Origin: Atrina japonica | Lineage: Eukaryota; Mollusca; Bivalvia; Pterioida; Pinnidae | DNA: 64,000 bases | Direction of reading: 5' to 3' | Assembly: GCA_030159075.1 (NCBI GenBank) | Contig: BROG01000905.1 | Span: forward strand, 1-64,000 | Part shown: piece by piece, positions 43,882-56,894 of the stretch | Layout: each line of letters begins with the position of its first letter | How positions within the stretch are numbered: position 1 is the stretch's first letter | Translations under genes and position numbers: made by a program | Notes under the pieces: model-generated | What the model was told of the DNA's origin: nothing | Databases searched by the model: none | The model's input: only the letters and a program-made list of their open reading frames with translations

Positions 43882-44863
43882 TACAAATGAATTATGAAAA
43901 ATACAAAACAATTCAATATAAACAATGTGAAAATAATAATATGCATGTGCATAAAACAGACATTTATATGGTAAACACAAGTATAATAGCAATATACTAC
44001 CGAGTCCAGAGAAATTATTATCACATGTATTTGGATAGTTAAATGACCTATATTATGCAATAAAATAACATATGTATATTTGTAAGAAATACCTATTTGA
44101 ATAATGGGGAATTAAATGATAATAACTTGGGGAATTAAGAAGATAGAGTGTAACTCGCTTGGCTTGTCAAATAATACAAATTAGATGCCTATGACAAAAG
44201 ATACAAACTTCCAAATTAAGAGTATTATATTTGTTTAAATACAGAGAGCTCCCTATTACAGGAGGGAGAAGTTATTTAACAGTCTATAACATTTTAACCA
44301 TTTAATTGGGTTGTTAAATTGAAATTACATAAGAAATGCATAAGTGTAAAGTAGTTCTAATAGAATATCATAATTTTGAATCGTAAAATATTTGAAATAT
44401 GTATTCACATAAATGGTCATGTTAAATATTGAATATTCAATAAAATGAACACTCGTTAATTTGAATAAATGATATTGGCTTGAAATGCTCTTATATTAAA
44501 AAATAACTAGAAGTGACAACATAAGTAAAATCAAATAACAAATCAAGTACCTTTAGTTATTTTGTTAAATGGCAGTTCATTCAAAAAGATGTTTAACATT
44601 CTTGATTTCATGTTGACGTTCTTGGCTCGGCTTAGAAAATTTATGATTAAAATATAAAACCAATAACGGTCTGAATTTAAGTTCCGTAATAAAATTAGGT
44701 TTTAGGGTCATTGAAATATTTATAATAAATTACATTTATTAAGAATGTTTTCTAGAACATTTAGTTTAAATGTTTAAACAACAAAGTTTACATATTCACT
44801 TATTAAAATATAAAATATTTTACTAGAAGAAAATCAAATAAATAATATACTTTTCTTACCTGG

Positions 44864-44927
44864 AATAACGATGAAAAATCGAAAGTTAAGTTTGATGTTG
44901 TTTATTCGATGTCCAGCAAGCAAGTGG
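44864..44927 (+). repeat. 64-bp direct repeat, copy 2
   Basis: See 43818-43881. The intervening 980 bp is AT-rich without recognised coding sequence. Confidence 0.85.
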
Positions 44928-45495
44928 GGTACCAGACAGAAAACATCAAACATAAACATGGTGATTTCTCATGTTTGGGGGGCAACGGACACGTTTCTAT
45001 AACATAGATCTGTTTTGTCCGCGTACCTACATGTACGGTAGGTCTGAACATGAAATGCGGTCGCTCACAAACACTTTAATTATGAGATTTTCTATCATGG
45101 ATTTTAATTACAAAAGGCGAATAACTAGAATTACTGTTGTCTTGTGGCTAACCAGTAAACAAGACACTATTAAGATTATTATCTGGCTCTTGATACCAAT
45201 TTCTGACAAGAAATTTATTTACAAAATAGATTCTATTACGGCATGCTTGAGAATTAAGGAATTAAATGTTTAGTGACAAACAGATCAAAAGCAAAACACT
45301 GTTTAATATTACGAAAAGTATTGTAACATAAATGTTATCTAAATTTAAGATAATTTTATTCTGTATTTATCTATTTTGATTTCAAATAAAATTTGAGAAT
45401 TTCAAAATAAATAATAAAATTCAGGTAGCAAGTTAGCTGTATGATACATAGCATAATGGCTGTATGATAGATCAAAGTGAACCAAACCACTTCAA

Positions 45496-46050
45496 TTCAT
45501 CAAATGCATTTGTCATTTGAATAAAAGATAACGTAATACTGGAAATAAAACATAAACATATATATTAAAATGAATGAAAAAAAGTCACCTTTAATATTTG
45601 TTTGTTTATTTTTGTTTAACGCCACTTCCAACGATATTTCAGTTATATCGTGGCGATATTAAGTAAAAACACAGAAACGTTGGTTAAGGACTTTGATCCA
45701 TCAGTGAAAATAGGTAAAAAGTTGTTGTTGTCATAAGTATCTTTCAATTCCAAATATAAAGGGTGAACAATCTTCTGATTCGCAACAACTGTATCTTTCT
45801 TTCTTTGAGTCAGAGTCAACTGTGGTGTTACGACATTTCGTATAGAAGTTACTTATGTAAAACCTTTTTATCTATAGATGAAAGAGAACATACCCCATTT
45901 AAAATATTATCGATAATGTCAGTTAAAAACAAGCAATTATATTGTTTCACAATTTCATGATGATGAAAACACAAATGATGATGCATAACTTCATTTCATC
46001 AAATGCATTTGTCATTTGAATAAAAGATAACGTAATACTGGAAATAAAAC
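45496..46050 (+). repeat. 58-bp direct repeat pair around a LINE tail
   Basis: TTCATCAAATGCATTTGTCA to GGAAATAAAACAT occurs at 45496-45553 and 45992-46050. Between them lies a LINE-tail copy at 45599-45660. Confidence 0.8.
45599..45660 (-). mobile_element. LINE 3'-tail fragment
   Basis: TTTGTTTAACGCCACTTCCA then CAGTTATATCGTGGCGAT, matching 29950-29996. Confidence 0.7.
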
Positions 46051-46149
46051 ATGTATACTTAAATTAAATGAGAAAAAGAAGTCACTTTTAATCTGCTATA
46101 TCGTTTGTAAATGTCATAGTACATTGATATTCCACTGCTAAAACAAAAA

Positions 46150-46265
46150 ATGAAAATATCGCAAATAACAGATCACATTTAAAGTTATATCACATTCGAT
46201 GGTTCACAAAAGAAGATGTACCAAATAATAGATCACATTAAATATTCATATTACATTCGATGGTC
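46150..46265 (+). repeat. Imperfect ~60-bp tandem duplication
   Basis: Two copies of AAATAAyAGATCACATT...CACATTCGATGGT(T/C)C. Confidence 0.6.
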
Positions 46266-46738
46266 CAATTTCCATGGATGTTCGACCATTTGAAATTGCT
46301 TGTTTTTCCACTGATTTGTTTGGGTATATTATCCTCGCACCAAAAAGGACACTGTATTGCTAACATAAACTTACTCCAACGGCATTTTGTACAAGCGAAT
46401 TTCCGCAAGCCAAGCTTTGATGACTCTGGTAACATGAACTTTTTCTAGCGCTTTATCAAATACATAGATAATTGTTCTGCTTCAGTTAACATCAAACACG
46501 TGTGATGTTCTTCACTACCATGTTCAGTAACACATCCTCGTGTACAATATTTGGAAGTTCATTACAAATCTGCTTAGCATGTAAAAGTTGTAGGTGTCTA
46601 TCACTCGATTCTTGTAAAGTATTTCTTTGCATCCCTTCCATAGTGGGTTGATTCATCACGCAATCTATAGAAGTTACACCATCTAGTTCCGGAACATATT
46701 CGCGAATAACTCACATGACATCTTTTAGCTTTCGTCAT
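46238..46738 (-). other. Minus-strand coding-like readings, unassigned
   Basis: 46494-46738 is open on the minus strand apart from one stop and reads V-I-R-E-Y-V-P-E-L-D-G-V-T ... N-E-L-P-N-I-V-H-E-D. 46238-46435 reads with two cysteine pairs (C-T-K-C, C-P-F-W-C), as in a zinc-binding element. They may be exons or a decayed gene together with the PC4-like piece upstream on the same strand at 47060-47270. No family recognised. Confidence 0.25.
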
Positions 46739-46869
46739 TTATTTCTTGTTAAGGTAACACGACTTTCTGTCGGATAACTTTGATAATAATTGTCAGGTTT
46801 CCAGAAGTGTCCGACATCCGCTGTGGGGAACTTATTGCTTACAGTGCTAACCACGTCATTACCAATGTT

Positions 46870-47035
46870 CCATCACCAATGCTACCCGGGTTCGATCCTC
46901 GGATTGGGCAGGGAAGTATGTGAAATGGTTACCAACTTATTGCTTACAGTGCGTGTAACCACGGCACGTTAAAGAACCCTCACTGCTCAATGGCCATAAT
47001 GTTAGGCCAAAAATTTGAAGCCCTTCTCGATGGTC
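46870..47035 (+). mobile_element. tRNA-headed SINE, relative of family 1
   Basis: B-box-like GGGTTCGATCCTCGG (about 46889), then the family 1 body GGCACGTTAAAGAACCCTCA and CTGCTCAATGGCCATAATG to AAATTTGAAGCCCTTCT. 3' end truncated. Confidence 0.65.
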
Positions 47036-47059
47036 TTATTTGCTTTTCAAAATCCTCCA

Positions 47060-47270
47060 GCTTTGAATCAATGGTATAACTGTACTCTTCCAATTTCAAA
47101 CAGTTTTTAAGAGTTAACCTCACCCGCGTTTTGTTGGATATAACTTGCCACTTTGATACTGACGTATGTGATTGCTCAATTCTCTCTTGTAAGTATTTGC
47201 AACAGCATAAAACTCTTCACCTAGATGTATCATACACCGTTCAGCGTTAAGATCACCCTTAGTAGACTTC
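47060..47270 (-). pseudogene. PC4/p15-like domain fragment
   Basis: Minus strand: K-G-D-L-N-A-E-R-C-M-I-H-L-G-E-E-F-Y, then I-R-Q-Y-Q-S-G-K-L-Y-P-T-K-R-G, and after a one-base slip R-L-T-L-K-N-C-L-K-L-E-E. This is the PC4 fold order: strands, basic R-x-Y, P-T-K-x-G turn, strand, helix. PC4-type domains bind single-stranded DNA. Second such fragment in the window (first at 15.6-16.1 kb). Confidence 0.5.
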
Positions 47271-47480
47271 TTCTAAATGGTTTGGCATCATTGTTACGGG
47301 TCGCATGTTTAACTTAATGCGTACTTTGATATATCACAATCACAACAAAAACTTGCATGTTGTTGATACTTAAATCACAAACCTTTATAAGCATTAAATA
47401 TGCATTCCGAAAATACCCCATTTCTTATCTTTAAAATATTTGCATTCCTAAAGGACATACTTTCCAATCATTTTAAGGAT
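47271..47480. other. Spacer
   Basis: Nothing recognised. Confidence 0.4.
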
Positions 47481-48351
47481 AACATACCGGGGGAGGGTAC
47501 ATGGCGGGTATCACATTATTGGTCACATACCAAATGTCAGATCATATTCCTCAGGGTCACGTGATATGGAACCTCAAATATATAACTCAATTTCTACGGA
47601 TTCCTGAAGCATTGTTATGAAGTAATACAAGAATGATTCATTGGTGTAAGAATTATTTTGACTGATCGCAAAACACCATCTAATTCCTTGATTGGATTTT
47701 AAAAAATGAAACTTGTTGAAATTTCATGGAAATATCTATGAATAATATTTTTTCAAACTCCACGACATGCTGGTAGTAGTATATGCCTTCCTTTCTCTCT
47801 GGTTGGGTTCTTCTCTTTGTGATTACTCATTTAAGGATGATATATTTGAACTCGAAGAGTTATGTCTTCTGTTTTCATCCAGTGGGTTGTGTTTTCCATT
47901 CCAGTCACACAATGTTATTCTACAGGAGGCACATCGTACCAAATCTCTGATTTCTAATCTATAAAAAAAGGCGAACACAGCATGAGGACATTGCAGCGCT
48001 ACTTACATGTACATGGAGATTAACACATAGCACAAGGAGTACCGCAACGATTAGTATTATTTACCTTGTCTTGATGTCAGAAACAAGAGCATGATATTTC
48101 ACCACTCGTATGCAACACATCAAATTTCCTGCGCCAAGTAAACTTTTAGGTGTAATCAGAGGGGAGGAGGCTTTTATACCTCTCCTAACTTATTTGGTTT
48201 TAAGATCAGTTAATTTTTGGATTCTGTTTTCATCCAGTGGGTTGTGTTTTCCATTCCATTCACACAATGTTATTCTACGGAAGGCACATCGTACCAAATC
48301 TCTGATTTCTGATCTATAAAAAAGACGAACACAGCATGAGGTGTTATGAGG

Positions 48352-48950
48352 TGAGAATTACCTTAAAATATGCCAGAAAAAATCAAGGACACAGTAAAGT
48401 AAATTTATAAATTTTATTAACAATAACAAAATAAAAACTTAATCTATATGACAGTTTACAGTAATTAAAATCACAACTCACAGTTCAATTCCAGTTCAGA
48501 GATCCACACGAATACACAACAAATTCCAGTCCGAATGTAATATTAAAAAGATCCACTTGAATACACAACAAATGCCAATTTGTATGTAATAGTGATCTGC
48601 ACTAATCTGACATAAATCCCAATATAAAGAATATGGGCTGCTCTCCTATAACTTGGTCTCATCTGTGCTAAACTCGTTCTAAATTTGTTCTGCTTGTTCC
48701 ACCTGAAGACCTGACCATCTCTGTATATATATACTAAAACAGTTCTAGAAATCTCTAGATAGGAACAATCAAGAAAATGGTCTTTCTAGGAGATTCGGAA
48801 AACCAAATGGCTAAAAATAGTAACATGATGACAGAGTGAGAAATATCCTTGAACAAACACACAAACAACTGACCTTCCAGAAAGGTCCAGATGCACTAAG
48901 TTCAACAAGTACAAATAATTGTAAACAAGCACCTATTAACCCTCATAACA
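48352..48950 (-). mobile_element. Solo LTR, copy 1
   Basis: TGAGAATTACC ... CCTCATAACA, then GAGG. Left junction has an extra TGTTATGAGG (48342-48351), the inverted image of its own right end. Confidence 0.85.
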
Positions 48951-49673
48951 GAGGACATTACAGCGCTACTTACATGTACATGGAGATTATCACATAGCCC
49001 AAGGAGTACCGCAACGATTAATATTAAACATCAGTTACATTGTCTTGATGTCAGAAACAAGAGCAAATCATGTTTTTTGGTCTGGATATGTAAAGATTTT
49101 ATGATATGCACATCAAATTTCCAGCGCCAAGTTAACTTTTAGGTGTAATCAGAGGGGAGGGGGCTTTTATACCTCTCTCCTAACTTATATGGTTACAAGT
49201 TTGGTTAATTTTCGTAAAATGTTTGGATTTTGTATGAATACAAAAACGTTGATGTACATATGATGGGTTCAAAATATAACTCATACTCTAAGGATTGCTG
49301 AAGCACTGGTTATGAAATAATACAAAAATGATTCATTGGTATTTTTGACTGATCGCAAAACAGATTAACTCCTAGATTGGATTTTAAAAAATGAAACTTG
49401 TTGACATTTCATGGAAATATCTATGAATAATAATTTTTTCAAACTCCATGACATGTCGGTAGTAGTATATGCCTTCCTTTCTCTCTGGTTGGGTTCTTCT
49501 CTTTGTGATTACTCATTTAAGGATGATGTATCTGGACTTGAAGAGTTATGTCTCCTGTTTTCATCCAGTGGGTTGTGTTTTCCATTTCATTCTCACAATG
49601 TTATTCTACGGAAGGCACATCGTACCAAATCTCTGATTTCTGATCTATAAAAAAAGACGAACACAGCATGAGG

Positions 49674-50298
49674 TGAGAATTACCTTAAAATATGCCAGCA
49701 AAAAATCAAGAACACAGTAAAGTAAATTTATAAATTTTTATTAACAGTAACAAAATAAAAACTTAATCTATATGACAGTTTACAGTAAATAAAATCACAA
49801 CTCGCAGTTAAATTCCAGTTCAGAGATCCACACGGATACACAACAAAATTCCAGTCCCCGAATGTAATATTAAAAAGATACACTTGAATACATAATAAAT
49901 GGCAATTTGTATGTAATAGTGATTTGCACGAATCTGACATAAATCCCTATATATAAAGAATATGGGCTGCTCTCCTATAACCTGGTCTCAAAAACAGTCT
50001 CATCTGTGCTAAAACTCGTTCTAAATTTGTTCTGCTTGTTCCACCTGAAGACCTGACCATCTCTGTATATATATATACTAAAACAGTTCTAGAAATCTCT
50101 AGATAGGAACAATCAAGAAAATGGTCTTTCTAGGAGATTCGGAAAAAAACCAAATGGCTAAAAAAATAGTAACATGATGACAGAGTTAGAATGTCCTTGA
50201 ACAAACACACAAACAACTGACCTTCCAGAAAGGTCCAGATGCACTAAGTTCAACAAGTACAAATAATTGTAAACAAGCACCCATTAACCCTCATAACA
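49674..50298 (-). mobile_element. Solo LTR, copy 2
   Basis: Same ends, flanked by GAGG. Confidence 0.85.
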
Positions 50299-51036
50299 GA
50301 GGACATTACAGCGCTACTTACATGTACATGGAGATTATCACAAAGCCCAAGGGGTACCGCAACGATTAATATTAAACACCAGTTACATTGTCTTGATGTC
50401 AGAAACAAGAGCAAATCATGTTTTTTGGTCGGGATATGTAAAGATTTTATGATATCTCACCACTTGTATGCAACACATCAAATTTCCAGCGCCAAGTTAA
50501 CTTTTAGGTGTAATCAGAGGGGAGGGGGCTTTTATACCTCTCTCCTAACTTATATGGTTACAAGTTCGGTTAATTTTCGTAAAATGTTTGGATTTTGTAT
50601 GAATACAAAACGTTGATGTACATATGAGGTTCAAAATATAACTCATACTCTAAGGATTGCTGAAGCACTGGTTATGAAATAATACAAAAATGATTCATTG
50701 GTATTTTGACTGATCGCAAAACACATTAACTCCTAGATTGGATTTTAAAAAATGAAACTTGTTGACATTTCATGGAAATATCTATGAATAATAATTTTTT
50801 CAAACTCCATGACATGTCGGTAGTAGTATATGCCTTCCTTTCTCTCTGGTTGGGTTCTTCTCTTTGTGATTACTCATTTAAGGATGATGTATCTGGACTT
50901 GAAGAGTTATGTCTCCTGTTTTCATCCAGTGGGTTTGTGTTTTCCATTTCATTCTCACAATGTTATTCTACGGAAAGGCACATCGTACCAAATCTCTGAT
51001 TTCTGATCTATAAAAAAAGACGAACACAGCATGAGG

Positions 51037-51656
51037 TGAGAATAACCTTAAACTATGCCAGCAAAAAATCAAGAACACAGTAAAGTAAATTTATAAATTT
51101 TATTTAACAGTAACAAAATAAAAAACTTAATCTATATGACAGTTTACAGTAATTAAAATCACACAACTCGCAGTTAAATTCCAGTTCAGAGATCCACACG
51201 GATACACAACAAATTCCAGTCCGAATGTAATATTAAAAAGATACACTTGAATACATAATAAATGGCAATTTGTATGTAATAGTGATGTGCACGAATCTGA
51301 CATAAATCCCAATATAAAGAATATGGTCTGCTCTCCTATAACTTGATCTCAAAAACACAGTCTCATCTGTGCTAAACTCGTTCTAATCTTGTTCTGCTTG
51401 TTCCACCTGAAGACCTGGCCATCTCTGTTTATATATTCTAAAAACAGTTCTAGAAATCTCTAGATAGGAACAATCAAGAAAATGGTCTTTCTAGGAGATT
51501 CGGGAAAACCAAAATGGCTAAAAATAGTAACATGATGACAGAGTGAGAAATATCCTTGAACAAACACACAAACAACTGATCTTCCAGAAAGGTCCAGATG
51601 CACTAAGTTCAACAAGTACAAATAATTGTAAACAAGCACCTATTAACCCCATAACA
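51037..51656 (-). mobile_element. Solo LTR, copy 3
   Basis: Right end reads CCCCATAACA; flanked by GAGG. Confidence 0.85.
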
Positions 51657-52396
51657 GAGGACATTACAGCGCTACTTACATGTACATGGAGATTATCACA
51701 TAGCCCAAGGAGTACCGCAACGATTAATATTAAACATCAGTTACATTGTCTTGATGTCAGAAACAAGAGCAAATCATGTTTTTTGGTCCGGATATGTAAA
51801 AGATTTTATGATATCTCACCACTTGTATGCAACACATCAAATTTCCAGCGCCAAGTTAACTTTTAGGTGTAATCAGAGGGGAGGGGGCTTTTATACCTCT
51901 CTCCTAACTTATATGGTTACAAGTTCGGTTAATTTTCGTGAAATGTTTGGATTTTGTATGAATACAAAACGTTGATGTACATATGAGGTTCAAAATATAA
52001 CTCATACTCTAAGGATTGCTGAAGCACTGGTTATGAAATAATACAAAAATGATTCATTGGTATTTTTGACTGATCGCAAAACAGATTAACTCCTAGATTG
52101 GATTTTAAAAAATGAAACTTGTTGACATTTCATGGAAATATCTATGAATAATAATTTTTTCAAACTCCATGACATGTCGGTAGTAGTATATGCCTTCCCT
52201 TCTCTCTGGTTGGGTTCTTCTCTTTGTGATTACTCATTTAAGGATGATGTATCTGGACTTGAAGAGTTCATGTCTCCTGTTTTCATCCAGTGGGTTGTGT
52301 TTTTCCATTTCATTCTCACAATGTTATTCTACGGAAGGCACATCGTACCAAATCTCTGATTTCTGATCTATAAAAAAAGACGAACACAGCATGAGG

Positions 52397-53007
52397 TGAG
52401 AATTACCTTAAAATATGCCAGCAAAAAATCAAGAACACAGTAAAGTAAATTTATAAATTTTATTAACAGTAACAAAATAAAAACTTAATCTATATGACAG
52501 TTTACAGTAATTAAAATCACAACTCGCAGTTAAATTCCAGTTCAGAGATCCACACGGATACACAACAAATTCCAGTCCGAATGTAATATTAAAAAGATAC
52601 ACTTGAATACATAATAAATGGCAATTTGTATGTAATAGTGATTTGCACGAATCTGACATAAATCCCTATATAAAGAATATGGGCTGCTCTCCTATAACCT
52701 GGTCTCAAAAACAGTCTCATCTGTGCTAAACTCGTTCTAAATTTGTTCTGCTTGTTCCACCTGAAGACCTGACCATCTCTGTATATATATACTAAAACAG
52801 TTCTAGAAATCTCTAGATAGGAACAATCAAGAAAATGGTCTTTCTAGGAGATTCGGAAAACCAAATGGCTAAAAATAGTAACATGATGACAGAGTTAGAA
52901 TGTCCTTGAACAAACACACAAACAACTGACCTTCCAGAAAGGTCCAGATGCACTAAGTTCAACAAGTACAAATAATTGTAAACAAGCACCCATTAACCCT
53001 CATAACA
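52397..53007 (-). mobile_element. Solo LTR, copy 4 (type copy)
   Basis: 611 bp, TG...CA, 4-bp GAGG duplication. Read on the minus strand it has LTR anatomy: heat-shock-element-like TTCTAGAA (52801-52808), a TATATATATA box 10 bp later (52782-52791), about 320 bp, then AATAAA (52459-52464) and about 60 bp to the end. So U3 is about 210 bp. No internal region of the parent element is present in the window. Confidence 0.85.
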
Positions 53008-53745
53008 GAGGACATTACAGCGCTACTTACATGTACATGGAGATTATCACAAAGCCCAAGGGGTACCGCAACGATTAATATTAAACACCAGTTACATTGT
53101 CTTGATGTCAGAAACAAGAGCAAATCATGTTTTTTGGTCGGGATATGTAAAGATTTTATGATATCTCACCACTTGTATGCAACACATCAAATTTCCAGCG
53201 CCAAGTTAACTTTTAGGTGTAATCAGAGGGGAGGGGGCTTTTATACCTCTCTCCTAACTTATATGGTTACAAGTTCGGGTTAATTTTCGTAAAATGTTTG
53301 GATTTTTGTATGAATACAAAACGTTGATGTACATATGAGGTTCAAAATATAACTCATACTCTAAGGATTGCTGAAGCACTGGTTATGAAATAATACAAAA
53401 ATGATTCATTGGTATTTTGACTGATCGCAAAACACATTAACTCCTAGATTGGATTTTAAAAAATGAAACTTGTTGACATTTCATGGAAATATCTATGAAT
53501 AATAATTTTTTCAAACTCCATGACATGTCGGTAGTAGTATATGCCTTCCTTTCTCTCTGGTTGGGTTCTTCTCTTTGTGATTACTCATTTAAGGATGATG
53601 TATCTGGACTTGAAGAGTTATGTCTCCTGTTTTCATCCAGTGGGTTGTGTTTTCCATTTCATTCTCACAATGTTATTCTACGGAAGGCACATCGTACCAA
53701 ATCTCTGATTTCTGATCTATAAAAAAAGACGAACACAGCATGAGG

Positions 53746-54358
53746 TGAGAATAACCTTAAACTATGCCAGCAAAAAATCAAGAACACAGTAAAGTAAATT
53801 TATAAATTTTATTAACAGTAACAAAATAAAAACTTAATCTATATGACAGTTTACAGTTAATTAAAATCACAACTCGCAGTTAAATTCCAGTTCAGAGATC
53901 CACACGGATACACAACAAATTCCAGTCCGAATGTAATATTAAAAAGATACACTTGAATACATAATAAATGGCAATTTGTATGTAATAGTGATGTGCACGA
54001 ATCTGACATAAATCCCAATATAAAGAATATGGTCTGCTCTCCTATAACTTGATCTCAAAAACAGTCTCATCTGTGCTAAACTCGTTCTAATCTTGTTCTG
54101 CTTGTTCCACCTGAAGACCTGGCCATCTCTGTTTATATATTCTAAAACAGTTCTAGAAATCTCTAGATAGGAACAATCAAGAAAATGGTCTTTCTAGGAG
54201 ATTCGGAAAACCAAATGGCTAAAAATAGTAACATGATGACAGAGTGAGAAATATCCTTGAACAAACACACAAACAACTGACCTTCCAGAAAGGTCCAGAT
54301 GCACTAAGTTCAACAAGTACAAATAATTGTAAACAAGCACCTATTAACCCTCATAACA
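53746..54358 (-). mobile_element. Solo LTR, copy 5
   Basis: Same ends, flanked by GAGG. Confidence 0.85.
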
Positions 54359-55099
54359 GAGGACATTACAGCGCTACTTACATGTACATGGAGATTATCA
54401 CATAGCCCAAGGAGTACCGCAACGATTAATATTAAACATCAGTTACATTGTCTTGATGTCAGAAACAAGAGCAAATCATGTTTTTTGGTCTGGATATGTA
54501 AAAGATTTTATGATATCTCACCACTTCTATGCAACACATCAAATTTCCAGCGCCAAGTTAACTTTTAGGTGTAATCAGAGGGGAGGGGGGCTTTTATACC
54601 TCTCTCCTAACTTATATGGTTACAAGTTCAGTTAATTTTCGTAAAAATGTTTGGATTTTGTATGAATACAAAAACGTTGATGTACATATGAGGTTCAAAA
54701 ATATAACTCATACTCTAAGGATTGCTGAAGCACTGGTTATGAAATAATACAAAAATGATTCATTGGTATTTTGACTGATCGCAAAACACATTAACTCCTT
54801 GATTGGATTTTAAAAAATGAAACTTGTTGACATTTCAAGGAAATATCTATGAATAATAATTTTTTCAAACTCCATGACATGTCGGTAGTAGTATATGCCT
54901 TCCTTTCTCTCTGGTTGGGTTCTTCTCTTTGTGATTACTCATTTAAGGATGATGTATCTGGACTTGAAGAGTTATGTCTCCTGTTTTCATCCAGTGGGTT
55001 GTGTTTTCCATTTCATTCTCACAATGTTATTCTACGGAAGGCACATTGTACCAAATCTCTGATTTTTGATCTATAAAAAAAGACGAACACAGCATGAGG

Positions 55100-55698
55100 T
55101 GAGAATTACCTTAAAATATGCCAGCAAAAAATCAAGAACACAGTAAAGTAAATTTATAAATTTTATTAACAGTAACAAAATAAAAACTTTATCTATATGA
55201 CAGTTTACAGTAATTACAATCACAACTCGCAGTTAAATTCCAGTTCAGAGATCCACACGGATACACAACAAATTCCAGTCCGAATGTAATATTAAAAAGA
55301 TCCACTTGAATACATAATAAATGGCAATTTGCTGTGCACGAATATGACATAAATCCCAATATAAAGAATATGGTCTGCTCTCCTATAACTTGATCTCAAA
55401 AACAGTCTCATCTGTGCTAAACTCGTTCTAATCTTGTTCTTCTTGTTCCACCTGAAGACCTGGCCATCTCTGTTTATATATTCTAAAACAGTTCTAGAAA
55501 TCTCTAGATAGGAACAATCAAGAAAATGGTCTTTCTAGGAGATTCGGGAAACCCCTATGGCTAAAAGTAGTAAAATGATGACGAGTTAGAATGTCCTTGA
55601 ACAAACACACAAACAACTGACCTTCCAGAGAGGTCCAGATGCACTAAGTTCAACAAGTACAAATAATTGTAAACAAGCACCCATTAACCCTCATAACA
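55100..55698 (-). mobile_element. Solo LTR, copy 6
   Basis: Shorter by an internal deletion near 55330; flanked by GAGG. Confidence 0.85.
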
Positions 55699-56289
55699 GA
55701 GGACATTACAGCGCTACTTACATGTGCATGGAGATTAACACATAGCCCAAGGAGTACCGCAACGATTAATATTAAACATCAGTTACATTGTCTTATATAT
55801 GCCTTCCTTTCTCTCTGGTTGGGTTCTTCTCTTTGTGATTACTCATTTAAGCATGATATATTTGAACTTGAAGAGTTATGTCTCCTGTTTTCATCCAGTG
55901 GGTTGTGTTTTCCATTCCAGTCATACAATGTTATTCTACAGAAGGCACATCGTACTAAATCTCTGATTTCTGATCTATAAAAAGACGAACACAGCATGAG
56001 GACATTGCAGCGCTACTTACATGTACATGGAGATTAACACATAGCACGTCAGAAACAAGAGCAAGTCATGTTTTTTGGTCGGGATATGTAAAACTTTTAT
56101 GATATTTCAACACTCGTATGCAACACATCAAATCTCCTGCGCCAAGTAAATTTTTAGGTATAATCAGAGGGGAGGGGGCTTTTATACCTCTCTCCTAACT
56201 TATATGGTTACAGGATGTTATTCTACGGAAGACACATCGTACCAAATCTCTGATTTTTTATCTATAAAAAAGACGAACACAGCATGAGG

Positions 56290-56894
56290 TGAGAATTACC
56301 TTAAAATATGCCAGTAAAAATCAAGAACACAGTAAAGTAAATTTATAAATTTTATTAACAATAACAAAATAAAAACTTAATCTATATGACAGTTTACAGT
56401 AAGTAAAATCACAACTCAAAGTTCAATTCCAGTTCAGAGATCCACACGAATACACAACAAATTCCAGTCCGAATATAATATTAAAATGATCCACTTGAAT
56501 ACACAATATATGCCAATTTGTATGTAATAGTGATCTGCACTAATCTGACATAAATATAAAGAATATGGTCTGTTCTCCTATAACTTGGTCTCAAAAACAG
56601 TCTCATCTGTGCTAAACTCGTTCTAAATTTGTTCTGCTTGTTCCACCTGAAGACCTGACCATCTCTGTATATATATTCTAAAACAGTTCTAGAAATCTTT
56701 AGATAGGAACAATCAAGAAAATGGTCTTTCTATGAGATTGGGGAAACCCCTATGGCTAAAAATAGTAACACGATGACAGAGTTAGAATGTCCTTGAACAA
56801 ACACACAAACAACTGACCTTCCAGAAAGGTCCAGATGCACTAAGTTCAACAAGTACAAATAATTGTAAACAAGCACCCATTAACCCTCATAACA
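56290..56894 (-). mobile_element. Solo LTR, copy 7
   Basis: More diverged; right flank GAGA instead of GAGG. Confidence 0.85.

Noticed and set aside
43743..44060. 105-codon hydrophobic minus-strand frame
   Set aside because: Composition-driven; crosses the 64-bp direct repeat and has no homologous feature in the second copy.
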